From NCBI RefSeq assembly GCF_003367315.1, contig NZ_CP031415.1, positions 2,974,001 to 3,038,000 of the forward strand: 64,000 bases of DNA. Reading direction: 5' to 3'. The notes beneath the pieces are model-generated. The model was given only the letters and a program-made list of their open reading frames with translations. It did no database searches and was not told the origin of the DNA. Both the position numbers and the translations under genes were made by a program. This stretch comes from Saccharospirillum mangrovi (GTDB taxonomy: Bacteria > Pseudomonadota > Gammaproteobacteria > Pseudomonadales > Natronospirillaceae). Below, piece after piece: positions 15,904-25,273 of the stretch; the stretch's first letter is position 1; each line of letters starts with the position of its first letter.

Positions 15904-17739
15904 TTAACGACTGACCAGTTGTTGCGTCATCAAACTCGGCGTAATGAACACCAGCATTTCGGTTTTTTCTTCAAATTCGGACGAGCGTCGAAACAGACGA
16001 CCCAGCACTGGCAAGTCACCCAGCCAGGGCGTTTTGTCCACCGAGGTCACGGTTTCGGTGCGATATACACCACCCAACACCAAAGTTTCACCGTCTTTAA
16101 CCAACACCTGAGTGGTGACGGAATTGGTGTCGATGGCACCGCCACCGGCGGCCAGAGAATCTTGAGTGACCAGCAGATCGAGGACGACATGATCGTCCGG
16201 CGTAATCTGCGGTGTAACCCGCAACGACAAGCCGGCATCGACGAAGGTGGTGCCGCCGTCGCCGCCATCAAAGGCGATGGTCTGACCGGAATTGATAAAG
16301 GCTTCCTGACCGTTGGAGGTCACCACCCGCGGTTGCGACACCACTTCGGCGGAACCGCGCGTTTCCAGTGCCGACAATTCCAGATCCAGGGCGTAATCGA
16401 AGGCCGCAACGCCGATGGCGAATGACGTTGCGTTTGGACTCAACACCGGCAGATCGACCACCAGCGCATCGGGATATATCTGTTCGTAACTGGCACCATC
16501 GGACGTATTCAAGTCGCTGCCGATGCTGGCCGTGGATTCCAACGATCCCGACGCCACCACCGGCGATGAACCGCCGCTGTTAACGTTGCCGCCCCAGCGA
16601 ATGCCCAGTTGTTCGCCCACCGATGTCCGTGCGGCAACAATACGCGCTTCGATCAATACCTGGCGTACCGGCACATCAAAATGTTCGACGGCGCGGTGAA
16701 TGCTGTCGAGGTTGCTGACGGTGTCGCGCACGATCAAGGTGTTGGTGCGAGCGTCGATGGACACCGCGCCGCGTTCGGACAAAAACCCGAGCCGGGCTTG
16801 TTCAGCGCCGTCTTCTTTGCCGTTAGGGCCGCTGTGCAGGATGCGCAGAATGTCGTCGGCGTTGGCGTAATTGACCTGAATAAAATCGGTCTGCAACGGC
16901 GCAATTTTTTCTTCCCACTGCAAACTTTCCAGCGCCAGTTTTTCCTGATCGGCCAACTCCTGCGCCGGTGCCACCACCAATACACTGCCGCTTTGGCGTT
17001 TAGCTAAACCTTTGCTGCGCAACACCATGTCCAGCGCCTGATCCCACGGCACATCCTGCAAACGCAGCGTGATATTTCCCTGCACCGAGTCGGACGCGAT
17101 CAGATTCAGACCGACGACATCGGCAATCTGCTGCAACGCGTAACGCACCTCGATGTCTTGAAAATTCAGCGACAAATGCGCGCTGTCTTGCCCGACATCC
17201 TGATCTGCACCGACGGTGGTCTCGGTTGCCGACGTCGCTGTTGTCGAAAACTCTGCGGGCATAAATCCGGCCGAACGGTTGTCCCAATAAGCGACCCGAT
17301 TCATGGCCGGCGTGTCGATAACCGATGGCACTAACGAGGACTGATCGGGCACAACATTTTGCCCAATCAACATTCGGATGCGACGACGGGACACATCCAG
17401 ACTGTAAGGCAGCAGGCTGGTCATACTGAGCACCAGCCGGGTGCGGTTGCCGTTCGAAACAACCACTGCATTGCGCACATTGCCAGTACCGATGGTGTAG
17501 CGTTTTTGCGGCAGACGATTTTCCGTGGCGGGAAAATCCAGCACGATGCGTGCTGGTCGCTCCAGGCTGAATTCAGCGGGCGTCGGGGCGGTGCCATCAA
17601 ATCTCAAATCCAGTTGGGTTACGCCATTGGCTTGAGCGGTGAACTCCAATTGAGTCAGTGCCACTGCCTGAGCGTGCAGGCTGATTACGGCCAGGCCGAT
17701 CAGGCTGGTGAAAGCTTTGAGGAAATTGTTCAGCGTCAT
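15904..17739 (-). CDS. pilQ: Type IV pilus secretin PilQ
   Basis: Outer-membrane secretin through which the type IV pilus emerges. I start it at the ATG at 17739, which opens a clean signal peptide (MTLNNFLKAF to AQAVA), rather than at the longer frame reaching 17823, which would abut the pilP stop. The mature protein has one AMIN domain (peptidoglycan binding), then STN/secretin N domains, then the secretin core with VSQPRVVTSNGQEA and a VLGG near the end. At about 611 residues with one AMIN domain it is shorter than the roughly 714-residue two-AMIN PilQ of Pseudomonas. It is the last pil gene of the cluster. Confidence 0.94.
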   Translation of the reverse strand: MTLNNFLKAFTSLIGLAVISLHAQAVALTQLEFTAQANGVTQLDLRFDGTAPTPAEFSLERPARIVLDFPATENRLPQKRYTIGTGNVRNAVVVSNGNRTRLVLSMTSLLPYSLDVSRRRIRMLIGQNVVPDQSSLVPSVIDTPAMNRVAYWDNRSAGFMPAEFSTTATSATETTVGADQDVGQDSAHLSLNFQDIEVRYALQQIADVVGLNLIASDSVQGNITLRLQDVPWDQALDMVLRSKGLAKRQSGSVLVVAPAQELADQEKLALESLQWEEKIAPLQTDFIQVNYANADDILRILHSGPNGKEDGAEQARLGFLSERGAVSIDARTNTLIVRDTVSNLDSIHRAVEHFDVPVRQVLIEARIVAARTSVGEQLGIRWGGNVNSGGSSPVVASGSLESTASIGSDLNTSDGASYEQIYPDALVVDLPVLSPNATSFAIGVAAFDYALDLELSALETRGSAEVVSQPRVVTSNGQEAFINSGQTIAFDGGDGGTTFVDAGLSLRVTPQITPDDHVVLDLLVTQDSLAAGGGAIDTNSVTTQVLVKDGETLVLGGVYRTETVTSVDKTPWLGDLPVLGRLFRRSSEFEEKTEMLVFITPSLMTQQLVSR

Positions 17740-17823
17740 CTTGGTCTTCTTCTTACGAATGTCTGAATACAAAAGTCTGAAAGTTCTTGAACAGCCGGGC
17801 CGCTCAGCAAAACAACCGAACAA

Positions 17824-18372
17824 TCATGGCCCAAGGTTGGGTTGGCCCAGCAACGCAAAGTTCCGCGTCTGGGTAATCCATCCGCCGTCGACTAACGGCA
17901 CGGTTTCCAACATCTCAACCCGGGTCTCGGTAACGGCCACCAGCCGGGCGTCTTCACGACCGACGCGATCACCCGCCGAGAGCCGATGAATGCGCCCTTC
18001 GTTATCGCGAAACAACGCCTGGCTCGCAGTATGCGGCATGCCGCTGATGGTGCCGACGAGTGTCAACTCATCCAGACTGACACCGGCGAGCAAACGTAAC
18101 TCCGATTGGCTGGAATTCTCCGTCTCGGCACTGGGTGCCGGCAGCGACGAGGTGTCGAGCGCGGTTGCCGTCCGATCAAGAAACGGTGACTGTTCGGTGC
18201 CGGCACGATAGACGGTCAGTCGCTCAACTGCCAGCGTCGTGGGCGTCGTCGGTGCCAAAGTTCCCGGCTCACCCACCTTGCCGACCCACACGCGTAAATC
18301 GGCCAGATCATCCTGACGCTGGCATCCCGCCAGGCCGGTCAGCAGCAATAGCCCAATCCAGAGGTTGCGCAT
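17824..18372 (-). CDS. pilP: Type IV pilus lipoprotein PilP
   Basis: Inner-membrane lipoprotein linking the PilMNO platform to the PilQ secretin. It has a lipoprotein signal with lipobox LAGC (cysteine 17), a disordered linker, and a C-terminal beta domain (LLAGVSLDELTLVGTIS, then LSAGDRVGREDARLVAV) that contacts the secretin. The length, 182 residues, fits the family. Start and stop touch the neighbouring genes, as usual in pilMNOPQ. Confidence 0.93.
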   Translation of the reverse strand: MRNLWIGLLLLTGLAGCQRQDDLADLRVWVGKVGEPGTLAPTTPTTLAVERLTVYRAGTEQSPFLDRTATALDTSSLPAPSAETENSSQSELRLLAGVSLDELTLVGTISGMPHTASQALFRDNEGRIHRLSAGDRVGREDARLVAVTETRVEMLETVPLVDGGWITQTRNFALLGQPNLGP

Positions 18373-19007
18373 TATTCATCACCGGGTGAAGGCTGGCGAT
18401 AGGTCCGGGCCTGCAGTGTCATGAACAAGACATCCGCTGTTTCACCAGGCCAGTCGTCTTGGGCGAAGCTGTGAATATTGAGGTTATGAACAGTGACCAG
18501 ACGGGGTAGCGCCGACAGCGCGGCAATAAAAGCACCCAGCTGGTGATAACGGCCATGCACTGCCATCGACAACGGCGTCTGGCCGAACCCGGCCACCGAT
18601 TGCTCGGCTTCGGGCGTGATGCGTTCGATCACCAAGCCCGTTTGAGTAGCAGCCTGACTGATTTGATCAATCAATTCCGGAAGGTCCAACTGCGCCGGCA
18701 TACTGAGCATCAGCACATCGATCTGATGCTTTATCGCCACCAGTTCTGCATCCAGTTGCGCGGCGTTTTCCAATTCTTCTGCCTGCGACTGATACGCCGC
18801 CATCAGACGTTGCTCTTGTTGTCTGGCCTGCGACAGCCGCGCCTGTTGATCGGCCAACAGCCACCACCAGGCCGCTGCAAATACCACGGTCGCCAGCAAT
18901 CCCAACAGCACAACGCGCAAGCCCAGTGGCCACGACGCCGGTTGTTCGTGCGAAATATGACGCCAGTCGAGGCGGCGAATTTCCTGAACATAAGCGTTGA
19001 GCTTCAT
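18372..19007 (-). CDS. pilO: Type IV pilus assembly protein PilO
   Basis: A 211-residue bitopic inner-membrane protein of the pilus alignment complex. It has a short cytoplasmic N-terminus, one transmembrane helix (about residues 28-50), a coiled-coil (about 50-95) and a ferredoxin-like periplasmic domain that pairs with PilN. It overlaps pilN by 4 bases and pilP by one. Identification rests on topology, length and position. Confidence 0.92.
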   Translation of the reverse strand: MKLNAYVQEIRRLDWRHISHEQPASWPLGLRVVLLGLLATVVFAAAWWWLLADQQARLSQARQQEQRLMAAYQSQAEELENAAQLDAELVAIKHQIDVLMLSMPAQLDLPELIDQISQAATQTGLVIERITPEAEQSVAGFGQTPLSMAVHGRYHQLGAFIAALSALPRLVTVHNLNIHSFAQDDWPGETADVLFMTLQARTYRQPSPGDE

Positions 19008-19576
19008 TCAGCCTCCCCTTCTTCCATCAATTGCTGACTGCGCAACTGCACCAGGAAACGGCGGCTGGCTAAGGCATCGGCATTGCGGTCGGTCTCGATG
19101 TTGATCAGCGTCGCAGCGTCGAACAAAACCGACTCGCTGAGACGACGCAGCAAAGGCGTTAAGTTGGCGGCTTCATCGACGCGGCCAGTCAGTTCGATCA
19201 CCCCGCCATCCTGCATCAGCGACGTCAGATACACGCGGTCAGGTACAGAGCGCGCCAGAGTTTCCAGCATTTGCACCATCAACGCCGGGTTGTGATGAAC
19301 CCACCGCAACCGGGCCAGTTGCGCCGCCTGTTGGTCGCGCTGCTGCAATAAGCTGTGCTGCGCCTGCTGGCGCTCGGTCAGTTCGTTCAACTGACGCTGC
19401 AAAAACGCATTGCGTTGCTGTTGGTGGTGCAGTTGCTCAGCCAACAGATGATGCCAACCCCAGGCGGCGGCCAGGCTGAATATGACCACTATCCAAATGG
19501 CGCGGATAAAACGACGTTGATCTGACTGACGGCGCGATTCGCGCCAGGGCAAGAGATTAACGGTGGTCACGATCAA
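19004..19576 (-). CDS. pilN: Type IV pilus assembly protein PilN
   Basis: A 190-residue inner-membrane protein with the conserved cytoplasmic motif INLLPWR, here VNLLPWRESRR (about residues 5-15), which docks into PilM. One transmembrane helix (about 26-46) follows, then a coiled-coil and a periplasmic domain pairing with PilO. It overlaps pilM by about 20 bases and pilO by 4 bases, so translation is likely coupled. Confidence 0.94.
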   Translation of the reverse strand: MIVTTVNLLPWRESRRQSDQRRFIRAIWIVVIFSLAAAWGWHHLLAEQLHHQQQRNAFLQRQLNELTERQQAQHSLLQQRDQQAAQLARLRWVHHNPALMVQMLETLARSVPDRVYLTSLMQDGGVIELTGRVDEAANLTPLLRRLSESVLFDAATLINIETDRNADALASRRFLVQLRSQQLMEEGEAE

Positions 19577-20630
19577 ACCCCCGCAACGCCAAACTGCTGG
19601 CCATCAACAGCGCCGAGCTGTCGAGTTGGAAACGATATGGATTGATCCCGGCGGCACAATCCAACACCGCCGCTACATCCAATAGATGAGTGCGAATGCC
19701 GGTGGCGCTTTGCCATTGCGCGGCCAGCCCAGGCAAGGCCGACATGCCGCCATAGAGCAAAAAGCCATCAATATTGGCGTTGGCCTGGGTGGCACTGAAC
19801 AACTGCAACTGTTGTTGAACGGCGTCCAACGCCTGGCCGATAAAAGGCGCCAGCAATTGTTGCTGAACGTCGGCTTCGGGGTCCGGTGCGCGCTTTATTT
19901 GTTCGGCGTCGTCAGCGGTGACACCAAGGTGGCGCTGGATGTCGGCGGTCAGTTGACGTCCGGCCAACGGCAGCTCACGTCGAAACAGACTGTGACCGTC
20001 GCGCATCACCGTCAACGCCGAACGGCTGTGGCCGAGATCGACCAGCGCCAGGGTGTCGCTGGCGGCAAACTCGGTGGTGCCGTCCAGCCAGCGCAATGCC
20101 CGCGCCAGCACCAGCGGTTCGATATCTACCACTTCAACGTCCAGACCCGCTTGCTGCACCGCCGCCACCCGCGCTTCAACTTCATCGCGCCGGCTGGCGG
20201 CGAGCAAAACACGAACCCGGTCCGGCTGACCCGTTGACGGCCCCAGCACGGCAAAATCGAGCGCCACATCTTCGATGGCATAAGGAATGTGTTGAGCGGC
20301 TTCCAGTTGCACCAGACTTTCCATGTCCAACGCGGATGGCAGGGCGTCCAGTTCGATGATTTTGGTGATCACCGAGGCACCGGAAACGGCAATGGCCGCG
20401 CCCTTGATGCGACTGCGTGAGCGTTGCAGCGCACGGCGAATGGCCTGCGCCAGACGGTCGCCATCGCGCACCGTTTGATCAACCACCACGCCGTCGTCCA
20501 GCGGCTCAATGGCATAGGCATCAAGACGATAAGACGACCCGGATTGGCTCAAACCGACAATCTTGACGGCAGACGTGCCGACGTCGATGCCAAGCAGCGG
20601 TGCTGGCATCCTTCTGAATATGGTTGTCAC
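19557..20630 (-). CDS. pilM: Type IV pilus assembly ATPase-fold protein PilM
   Basis: Cytoplasmic actin-like protein that anchors the PilNOP platform. The LLGIDVGTSAVKIVGLSQ phosphate-binding stretch is near the N-terminus, and LVDLGHSRSALTV and LLYGGMSALPGL follow as in FtsA-like proteins. I prefer the GTG at 20630, because AAGGGA lies 6 bases upstream, over a TTG at 20651. It is the first gene of pilMNOPQ and is divergent from mrcA, the usual arrangement in this class. Confidence 0.94.
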   Translation of the reverse strand: MTTIFRRMPAPLLGIDVGTSAVKIVGLSQSGSSYRLDAYAIEPLDDGVVVDQTVRDGDRLAQAIRRALQRSRSRIKGAAIAVSGASVITKIIELDALPSALDMESLVQLEAAQHIPYAIEDVALDFAVLGPSTGQPDRVRVLLAASRRDEVEARVAAVQQAGLDVEVVDIEPLVLARALRWLDGTTEFAASDTLALVDLGHSRSALTVMRDGHSLFRRELPLAGRQLTADIQRHLGVTADDAEQIKRAPDPEADVQQQLLAPFIGQALDAVQQQLQLFSATQANANIDGFLLYGGMSALPGLAAQWQSATGIRTHLLDVAAVLDCAAGINPYRFQLDSSALLMASSLALRGFDRDHR

Positions 20631-20741
20631 TGATAATCCCTTCAATAACAATCACTTACGAATGTACCACTTCCTTTTCGACCGGCGATTAGAACGCACG
20701 TAAAGGCGATGTGCAATGTATAAAAAAGACGCAATTCCACC

Positions 20742-20747
20742 TATAAT
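20742..20747 (+). promoter_or_regulatory. Candidate -10 box for mrcA
   Basis: A perfect TATAAT, 53 bases before the mrcA start in the divergent pilM-mrcA region. No good -35 hexamer stands at the expected distance, so this is only a candidate. Confidence 0.35.
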
Positions 20748-20799
20748 GGCCGGCCGTTAAAGCTCTGCGCTGCTAACCCTTTCTTTTAATTGGGAAAAC

Positions 20800-23328
20800 A
20801 TGAAGTTACTGGCCAAAAGCACCCAAGCCGTACTGTGGACGCTCTACGCTCTGATTTGCGCCCTGGTTCTCATTTCAGCCAGTGTCTATCTGTACCTGGC
20901 GCCGACGCTGCCGGAAGTCGAAACACTTCGCGACATCCAGCTGCAAACGCCGATGCGCATTTTCAGTGCCGACAACGAGTTGATCGCGGAGTTCGGTGAA
21001 CAACACCGCAGCCCGTTGCATTACGAGCAAATTCCCACCCAGTTCATCCAGGCGTTGACCGCCGTCGAAGACAGCCGGTTTGAAGAACACCTGGGTGTCG
21101 ATCCGGTCGGCTTTGCCCGTGCGGTACTGACGGTGTTGACCACCGGCGAAACCGACGGCCCCGGCGGCTCAACGCTGACGCAACAGGTGGCGCGCAACTT
21201 CTTCTTAACGCGCGACAAAACCATCACCCGGAAATTCACCGAGATCCTGCTCGCCTTCCAGATGGAGCGCGAACTGACCAAAGAACAGATTTTCGAGCTG
21301 TACGCCAACAAGCACTTCCTCGGCTATCGCTCCTACGGCATTCAGGCCGCCGCCGACGTGTATTACGGCCGCGACATCAACGATCTGACCTTGCCGGAAC
21401 TGGCGATGATTGCCGGTCTGCACCAGGCACCGTCCGCCGCCAACCCGCTGGCAAATCCGGACCGCGCCTTACGCCGTCGCAACTTCGTGCTCGGCCGCAT
21501 GCATGAAATGAATTACCTCAGCGACGCCAGTTACGAAGAGGCCATTAAAGTACCGCTGACCGCCCAGTACCGCGGCAATGGCCCCGGCCTGGAGGCCGCT
21601 TATCTGGCGGAAATGGTGCGCGCCTTTATGGTCGAGCGTTATGGCGACGCGGCCTACACCGACGGCTACACCGTCCACACCACCCTGAATTCCGAATTGC
21701 AGGAAGCGGCCACACGCGGCTTGCGCAAAACGCTCAGCGAATACAGCCGCCGGCACGGTTATCTGGGTGTCGAAGACCACATTCCCGCCGCCGGCCACAC
21801 GCCACCGGAAGCCTACGCACACTGGCGCGAAGTGGTGAACGGCACGCCTCGATTCGGCGGTTTGACGCCGGCCATCGTGGTGCGCGCCGAAGCGCGCCGG
21901 TTGTGGATTCTGCCGCGCGATAGCGGCCTGACGACCCTGGAACTGGCCGACATGGAATGGGCGCGCGAGCGCATCGATGTCGACACGCTCGGCCCTGCGG
22001 TAAGCACGCCGTTCAACATTGCGGTACCGGGCGATCTGATCCGCGTCGAACAGATCGACGGAAAATGGCAACTGGCGCAGATTCCCAATGCGCAGGGTGC
22101 CATGGTGTCGCTGGCGCCGAACGACGGTTCCATTCAGGCACTGGTTGGCGGTTACGACTTCCTGCTGTCGAAATACAACCGCGCCATTCAAGCCAACCGC
22201 CAGCCGGGTTCGAACTTCAAACCCTTCGTGTATTCGGCGGCGCTGGATAAAGATTTCACGCCAGCGACCATCGTTAATGACGCACCCATCGTGCGCTCTG
22301 ATGAAGCGTTGGAAGATGTCTGGCGGCCGCGTAACTCCGGCGACCGTTACCTCGGTCCGATTCCATTGCGCCAGGCGCTGTACCAATCGCGCAACCTGTC
22401 GAGCATTCGCGTGCTGGATTCCATCGGCGTTAATTACGCGCGCCGATACGCCGCCCGCTTCGGTTTCGACAGCGCCAAACTGGCTAACGACATGACGCTG
22501 GTGCTGGGCAGTACGGTGATGTCGCCGCTGGAAATTGCGCGCGGTTACGCTGTTTTCGCCAACGGCGGTTATCTGATCGATCCGTATTTTATTTCCACCA
22601 TCGAAGACAACAGCGGCAACGTCATCTTTGAAGCCAATCCGGCAATCGTCTGCCGAGGCTGCCCGGAAACGCCGACGCCGTACTGGACCGAAGAAAGCAG
22701 CAGCCCCGACAGCACCGCCACCGGCGTGGACATCGAACCCATTGCCTTGAATCTGGAAGACGAACTCATCGACGAGCCGACCCGCACCGAACGCCGCTAC
22801 GCGCCTCAGGTGCTGACATCGCAAACCGCCTACCTGATTGATTCAATGCTGAAAGACGTGGTGCGTCGCGGTACCGGTCTCGCCGCGTACCGGGAACTGG
22901 GCCGCGACGATCTGGGCGGCAAAACCGGGACCACCAACAACGCGGTCGACGCCTGGTTCACCGGCTATAACGGCGACTACGTGGCGTCCACCTGGGTGGG
23001 CTACGACAATCCGGTTGGTCTGGGTCAGATCGAATTCGGCGGCCGGGCGGCACTGCCCGGCTGGATCGAATTCATGAAGACAGCGCTGAACGGCAAACCC
23101 AGTAACAGCCTGCCGCAGCCGGTCGGCATCGTGCGTGTGCGCATCGATCCGCAAACGGGTTTACTGGCACAGCCGGGCCAGGCGGGCGCCATTTTTGAAA
23201 TCTTCAAAGAAGACAATGCCCCCACCGAATACAGCCGCGAAAGCGTGACCATCGATTTCTCCGGCGGCAACAACGGCGGCGATTCCGACAGCAGCGACGA
23301 CACCATCACACCACAAATGCTGTTCTAA
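20800..23328 (+). CDS. mrcA: Penicillin-binding protein 1A (bifunctional peptidoglycan synthase)
   Basis: Class A PBP of 842 residues, building and crosslinking peptidoglycan at the inner membrane. It has an N-terminal membrane anchor (about residues 9-31), a GT51 glycosyltransferase domain with EDSRFEEHLGVD (catalytic Glu) and GGSTLTQQ, and an extra OB-like insertion. The transpeptidase has the nucleophile Ser471 in GSNFK, and KTGT at about 708. Its partner LpoA is not in this window. The gene is divergent from pilM and ends in a strong terminator. Confidence 0.96.
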   Translation: MKLLAKSTQAVLWTLYALICALVLISASVYLYLAPTLPEVETLRDIQLQTPMRIFSADNELIAEFGEQHRSPLHYEQIPTQFIQALTAVEDSRFEEHLGVDPVGFARAVLTVLTTGETDGPGGSTLTQQVARNFFLTRDKTITRKFTEILLAFQMERELTKEQIFELYANKHFLGYRSYGIQAAADVYYGRDINDLTLPELAMIAGLHQAPSAANPLANPDRALRRRNFVLGRMHEMNYLSDASYEEAIKVPLTAQYRGNGPGLEAAYLAEMVRAFMVERYGDAAYTDGYTVHTTLNSELQEAATRGLRKTLSEYSRRHGYLGVEDHIPAAGHTPPEAYAHWREVVNGTPRFGGLTPAIVVRAEARRLWILPRDSGLTTLELADMEWARERIDVDTLGPAVSTPFNIAVPGDLIRVEQIDGKWQLAQIPNAQGAMVSLAPNDGSIQALVGGYDFLLSKYNRAIQANRQPGSNFKPFVYSAALDKDFTPATIVNDAPIVRSDEALEDVWRPRNSGDRYLGPIPLRQALYQSRNLSSIRVLDSIGVNYARRYAARFGFDSAKLANDMTLVLGSTVMSPLEIARGYAVFANGGYLIDPYFISTIEDNSGNVIFEANPAIVCRGCPETPTPYWTEESSSPDSTATGVDIEPIALNLEDELIDEPTRTERRYAPQVLTSQTAYLIDSMLKDVVRRGTGLAAYRELGRDDLGGKTGTTNNAVDAWFTGYNGDYVASTWVGYDNPVGLGQIEFGGRAALPGWIEFMKTALNGKPSNSLPQPVGIVRVRIDPQTGLLAQPGQAGAIFEIFKEDNAPTEYSRESVTIDFSGGNNGGDSDSSDDTITPQMLF

Positions 23329-23348
23329 GCCCGGCAAACTCGAGCGAT

Positions 23349-23378
23349 AAAAAAAGCCACCCGAGGGTGGCTTTTTTT
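23349..23378 (+). terminator. Bidirectional intrinsic terminator
   Basis: GCCACCC / GGGTGGC stem flanked by an A run on the left and a run of seven T on the right, between the convergent mrcA and malic enzyme genes. It should work in both directions. Confidence 0.9.
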
Positions 23379-23394
23379 ATGTCCGTTCGGACGC

Positions 23395-24642
23395 TCAAAC
23401 TTTGTATTTCTCCGGCAACGCCACGCGCGCCACGCCGGTTTCGACCGCCGCCCGCGCCACCGCGCCGGCAACGCGATCGAGCAAACGCGAATCCATCGGC
23501 TTGGGAATGATGTAGTTGCGACCGAAGGTCCACTGCTCGCCGCCGTAGGCTGCCACCACTTCCGGCAACACCTCTTCGCGCGCCAGGTCTTTGATGGCAT
23601 ACGCCGCGGCCAGCTTCATGGCTTCATTGATCGCCGTGGCGCGAACGTCCAGAGCACCACGGAAAATGAATGGGAAGCCCAGCACGTTGTTGACCTGGTT
23701 CGGGTAGTCCGAACGGCCAGTCGCCATCACCAGATCGTCGCGTGTCGCCAGCGCCAGTTCCGGACGGATTTCCGGATCGGGGTTGGCGCAGGCAAAGACG
23801 ATCGGGTTCGGCGCCATCTTTTTCAGTTGTTCGGCCGACAGCATGTCCGGGCCGGACAGGCCCAGGAAGATGTCGGCGCCATCAATGGCGTCGTCCAGCG
23901 TGCGCGCTGGGGTGGTCGGGTTGGCAAACTCGGCCTTGTACTGGTTCAGATCGTCACGACCGGCGTGAATCACACCTTTGCGGTCAACCATCAGAATGTT
24001 TTCCAGCGGCATACCGGCCGACATCAACAGACGCGAACAGGAGATGGCGGCAGCGCCGGCACCGAGCACCACCAGTTTGGCGTCGGTCAGGGTTTTGCCC
24101 TGCACTTCCAGCGCGTTCAGCATGCCGGCCACGGTGACGATGGCAGTGCCGTGCTGGTCGTCGTGGAAAATCGGAATCTTGCAGCTTTCAATCAACCGGC
24201 GCTCCACTTCGAAGCATTCCGGCGCTTTGATGTCTTCGAGGTTGATGCCGCCAAAGGATTCGGCGATCAGCTCAACGGTGCGGACGATTTCATCGACGTT
24301 TTCGCTGTCGACTTCGATGTCGATGGCATCGACATTGGCAAACCGTTTGAACAGCAGCGCCTTGCCTTCCATCACCGGCTTGCTCGCCAGCGCGCCCAGA
24401 TTGCCCAGCCCCAGAATGGCCGTGCCGTTGGACACCACACCCACCAAATTGCCCTTCATGGTGTATTTGAAGGCGTTCTCCGGATCTTCCGCGATGGCGC
24501 GCACCGGCTCGGCAACGCCCGGGCTGTAAGCCAATGACAGATGGCGCGACGTTTCCGCCGGCGTGGTGATTTCGATACTCAGTTTTCCCGGCCGAGGCAG
24601 GGCGTGGTATTCAAGCGCGTCGCGCTTTAAGTCATCCGACAT
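23395..24642 (-). CDS. NAD(P)-dependent malic enzyme, short form
   Basis: Oxidatively decarboxylates malate to pyruvate, supplying NADPH and linking the TCA cycle to gluconeogenesis. The malic N-terminal domain contains LAYSPGVAEP and VVSNGTAILGLGNLGA; the NAD(P) domain has VLGAGAAAISCSRLL. At 415 residues it lacks the C-terminal phosphotransacetylase-like domain of the longer MaeB. It lies beyond mrcA as in Pseudomonas. The cofactor choice (NAD or NADP) cannot be settled by eye. Confidence 0.9.
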   Translation of the reverse strand: MSDDLKRDALEYHALPRPGKLSIEITTPAETSRHLSLAYSPGVAEPVRAIAEDPENAFKYTMKGNLVGVVSNGTAILGLGNLGALASKPVMEGKALLFKRFANVDAIDIEVDSENVDEIVRTVELIAESFGGINLEDIKAPECFEVERRLIESCKIPIFHDDQHGTAIVTVAGMLNALEVQGKTLTDAKLVVLGAGAAAISCSRLLMSAGMPLENILMVDRKGVIHAGRDDLNQYKAEFANPTTPARTLDDAIDGADIFLGLSGPDMLSAEQLKKMAPNPIVFACANPDPEIRPELALATRDDLVMATGRSDYPNQVNNVLGFPFIFRGALDVRATAINEAMKLAAAYAIKDLAREEVLPEVVAAYGGEQWTFGRNYIIPKPMDSRLLDRVAGAVARAAVETGVARVALPEKYKV

Positions 24643-24852
24643 GTCCGTCTTCCGTCTGTTCTTATTGGTGGGGAGGCAAGGAAAGTGAAGTTAGCATAAA
24701 CAACGGACAGGGGTGGCTCAAGCCGGCCAAACGGCGGTTCACGCACGACAGTTATGCCGGTCAGGCAAGGTACTGAATGCCGGGGCCTGAGCAGGTTTTC
24801 GATCTCTGGTCGGCTGCGTTCCACACCGGCAACCATCGCCCTGCACAGGCAT

Positions 24853-24885
24853 AAAAAAACCCGGCCAGAGCCGGGCTTTTTCTTG
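24853..24885 (-). terminator. Intrinsic terminator downstream of rpmE
   Basis: CCCGGC / GCCGGG stem with a CAGA loop, with seven A on one side and CTTTTTC on the other. It lies just past the rpmE stop on the minus strand, where the A run reads as T. Confidence 0.85.
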
Positions 24886-24912
24886 TCGGAACTTCTTGTC
24901 GGAGCATCGGCC

Positions 24913-25131
24913 TTATTTTTTGCCGATAGCACGACCACCGAAACGGGTGTTGAAGCGGTCAATACGGCCGCCGGAGTCGACGATTTTCTGCTTGCCGGTG
25001 TAGAACGGGTGGCAAGCCGAGCAAACGTCGAGGTGCATTTCACCGCCACGGGTAGAATGGGTTTTGATGACGTTGCCGCAAGAGCAGGTCGCCGTCAGAA
25101 CTTCGTATTTCGGATGGATGTCAGCTTTCAT
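24913..25131 (-). CDS. rpmE: 50S ribosomal protein L31, zinc-binding form
   Basis: Bridging protein of the large ribosomal subunit, 72 residues. Zinc ligands Cys16, Cys18, Cys37 and Cys40 are all present, so this is the zinc-containing form and not the zinc-free paralogue (YkgM type) made under zinc starvation. It is a single gene with its own terminator, divergent from priA. Confidence 0.97.
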   Translation of the reverse strand: MKADIHPKYEVLTATCSCGNVIKTHSTRGGEMHLDVCSACHPFYTGKQKIVDSGGRIDRFNTRFGGRAIGKK

Positions 25132-25273
25132 GGGTCACCTCGCTGTGCCGCCACCCGGTCTATTGCCGGGCACCGCAACTTTGACGTAAGAATCGGCTTC
25201 GGGGCACAATGCGCCTGCCCTGTCGCCGTGACCCCCATTTTGGGGGAGCGCAATCATACCAGAGTCTTTTCGA

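Noticed and set aside
21469-22824. 451-residue minus-strand frame inside mrcA
   Set aside because: Antisense shadow of a well-conserved PBP1A gene.
24627-25049. 140-residue minus-strand frame between malic enzyme and rpmE
   Set aside because: Overlaps rpmE in another frame and crosses its terminator; no family features.
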